Source: Ophiocordyceps camponoti-saundersi (nom. inval.)
Lineage: Eukaryota > Ascomycota > Sordariomycetes > Hypocreales > Ophiocordycipitaceae
Direction: 5' to 3'
DNA length: 64,000 nucleotides
Assembly (NCBI GenBank): GCA_003339415.1
Contig: PDHQ01000044.1
Location: forward strand, 1 to 64,000
Part shown: positions 63,826-64,000 of the stretch, piece after piece
How positions within the stretch are numbered: the stretch's first letter is position 1
Layout: each line of letters starts with the position of its first letter
The notes under the pieces: model-generated
The model's input: only the letters and a program-made list of their open reading frames with translations
Databases searched by the model: none
What the model was told of the DNA's origin: nothing
Position numbers and translations under genes: made by a program

Positions 63826-64000
63826 GAGACTTATGCTTTTCTTGCTTCTTCGATTTCCCCCCGATTTCTACTCTGATGAAACTCTCTTGTCTCTTGTTCC
63901 CTTTGTCTAAGCTTTCGTGTTTCTTTACCTTCCCCCCCCCCCCCTTTTCTCTATCTTCACGATCCTGTTTTCCTTTTTCCTCGATTTCTTTCATCATCTT

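Overview
This window reads as nuclear DNA of a filamentous ascomycete (Pezizomycotina). A Sordariomycete, perhaps Hypocreales, is my best guess, but no marker here settles the order. The grounds are short introns (mostly 50-100 bp, GTRNGT donors, CTRAC-like branch sites), intergenic regions rich in microsatellites, and gene families with fungal architecture: a DASH subunit, Aim21, Tvp18, an ArAE_2/Bre4-type membrane protein, a SurE-TTL fusion and a Sir2/Hst1-type deacetylase. I support 23 protein-coding genes, most rebuilt exon by exon with matching splice phases. I see no transposon, rRNA, convincing tRNA or CRISPR array.

Layout. 0-9 kb: secreted tyrosinase (-), Mcm10 (-), RNase H2 subunit B (+), DASH subunit Duo1 (-). 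9-16 kb: a gene-free stretch, an unrecognised (S/T)P-rich protein (+), then a SurE-TTL fusion protein (+). 17-26 kb: PRPP synthetase (-), a 3.2 kb gene-free stretch, then a PMC1-type Ca2+-ATPase (+). 26-36 kb: a long pyrimidine-rich leader and a Sir2-family deacetylase (+), an Scy1-like pseudokinase (-), mitochondrial branched-chain aminotransferase (+), complex I ESSS subunit (-). 36-50 kb: Bre4-like membrane protein (+), Dna2 helicase-nuclease (-), an unrecognised repeat-containing membrane protein (+), Aim21 (-). 50-64 kb: Tvp18 (-), ornithine cyclodeaminase-family protein (+), peroxisomal thiolase (-), MsrB (-), ArfGAP (+), Sft1 SNARE (-), a scaffold gap with a duplicated flank, Ysc84/SH3YL1-type protein (+).

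The genes are housekeeping and mostly unrelated, but themes recur: DNA replication and chromosome segregation (Mcm10, RNase H2B, Dna2, Duo1), Golgi/endosome traffic (Scy1-like, Tvp18, ArfGAP, Sft1) and cortical actin (Aim21, Ysc84). Two MluI cell-cycle boxes lie 10 bp apart in the shared Mcm10/RNase H2B promoter, and single boxes lie upstream of Duo1 and Dna2.

No clearly new multi-gene system is visible. The best leads are a stop-free 60-bp first intron in the thiolase whose retention would place a basic, acid-free leader before the PTS2 signal; a 16-nt microexon and unusual donor in TVP18; two conserved-looking genes of unknown function; and a family of CCTA/TAGG palindromes confined to intergenic DNA. 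Several long poly-G runs and a 10-N gap mean that parts of the assembly need checking.
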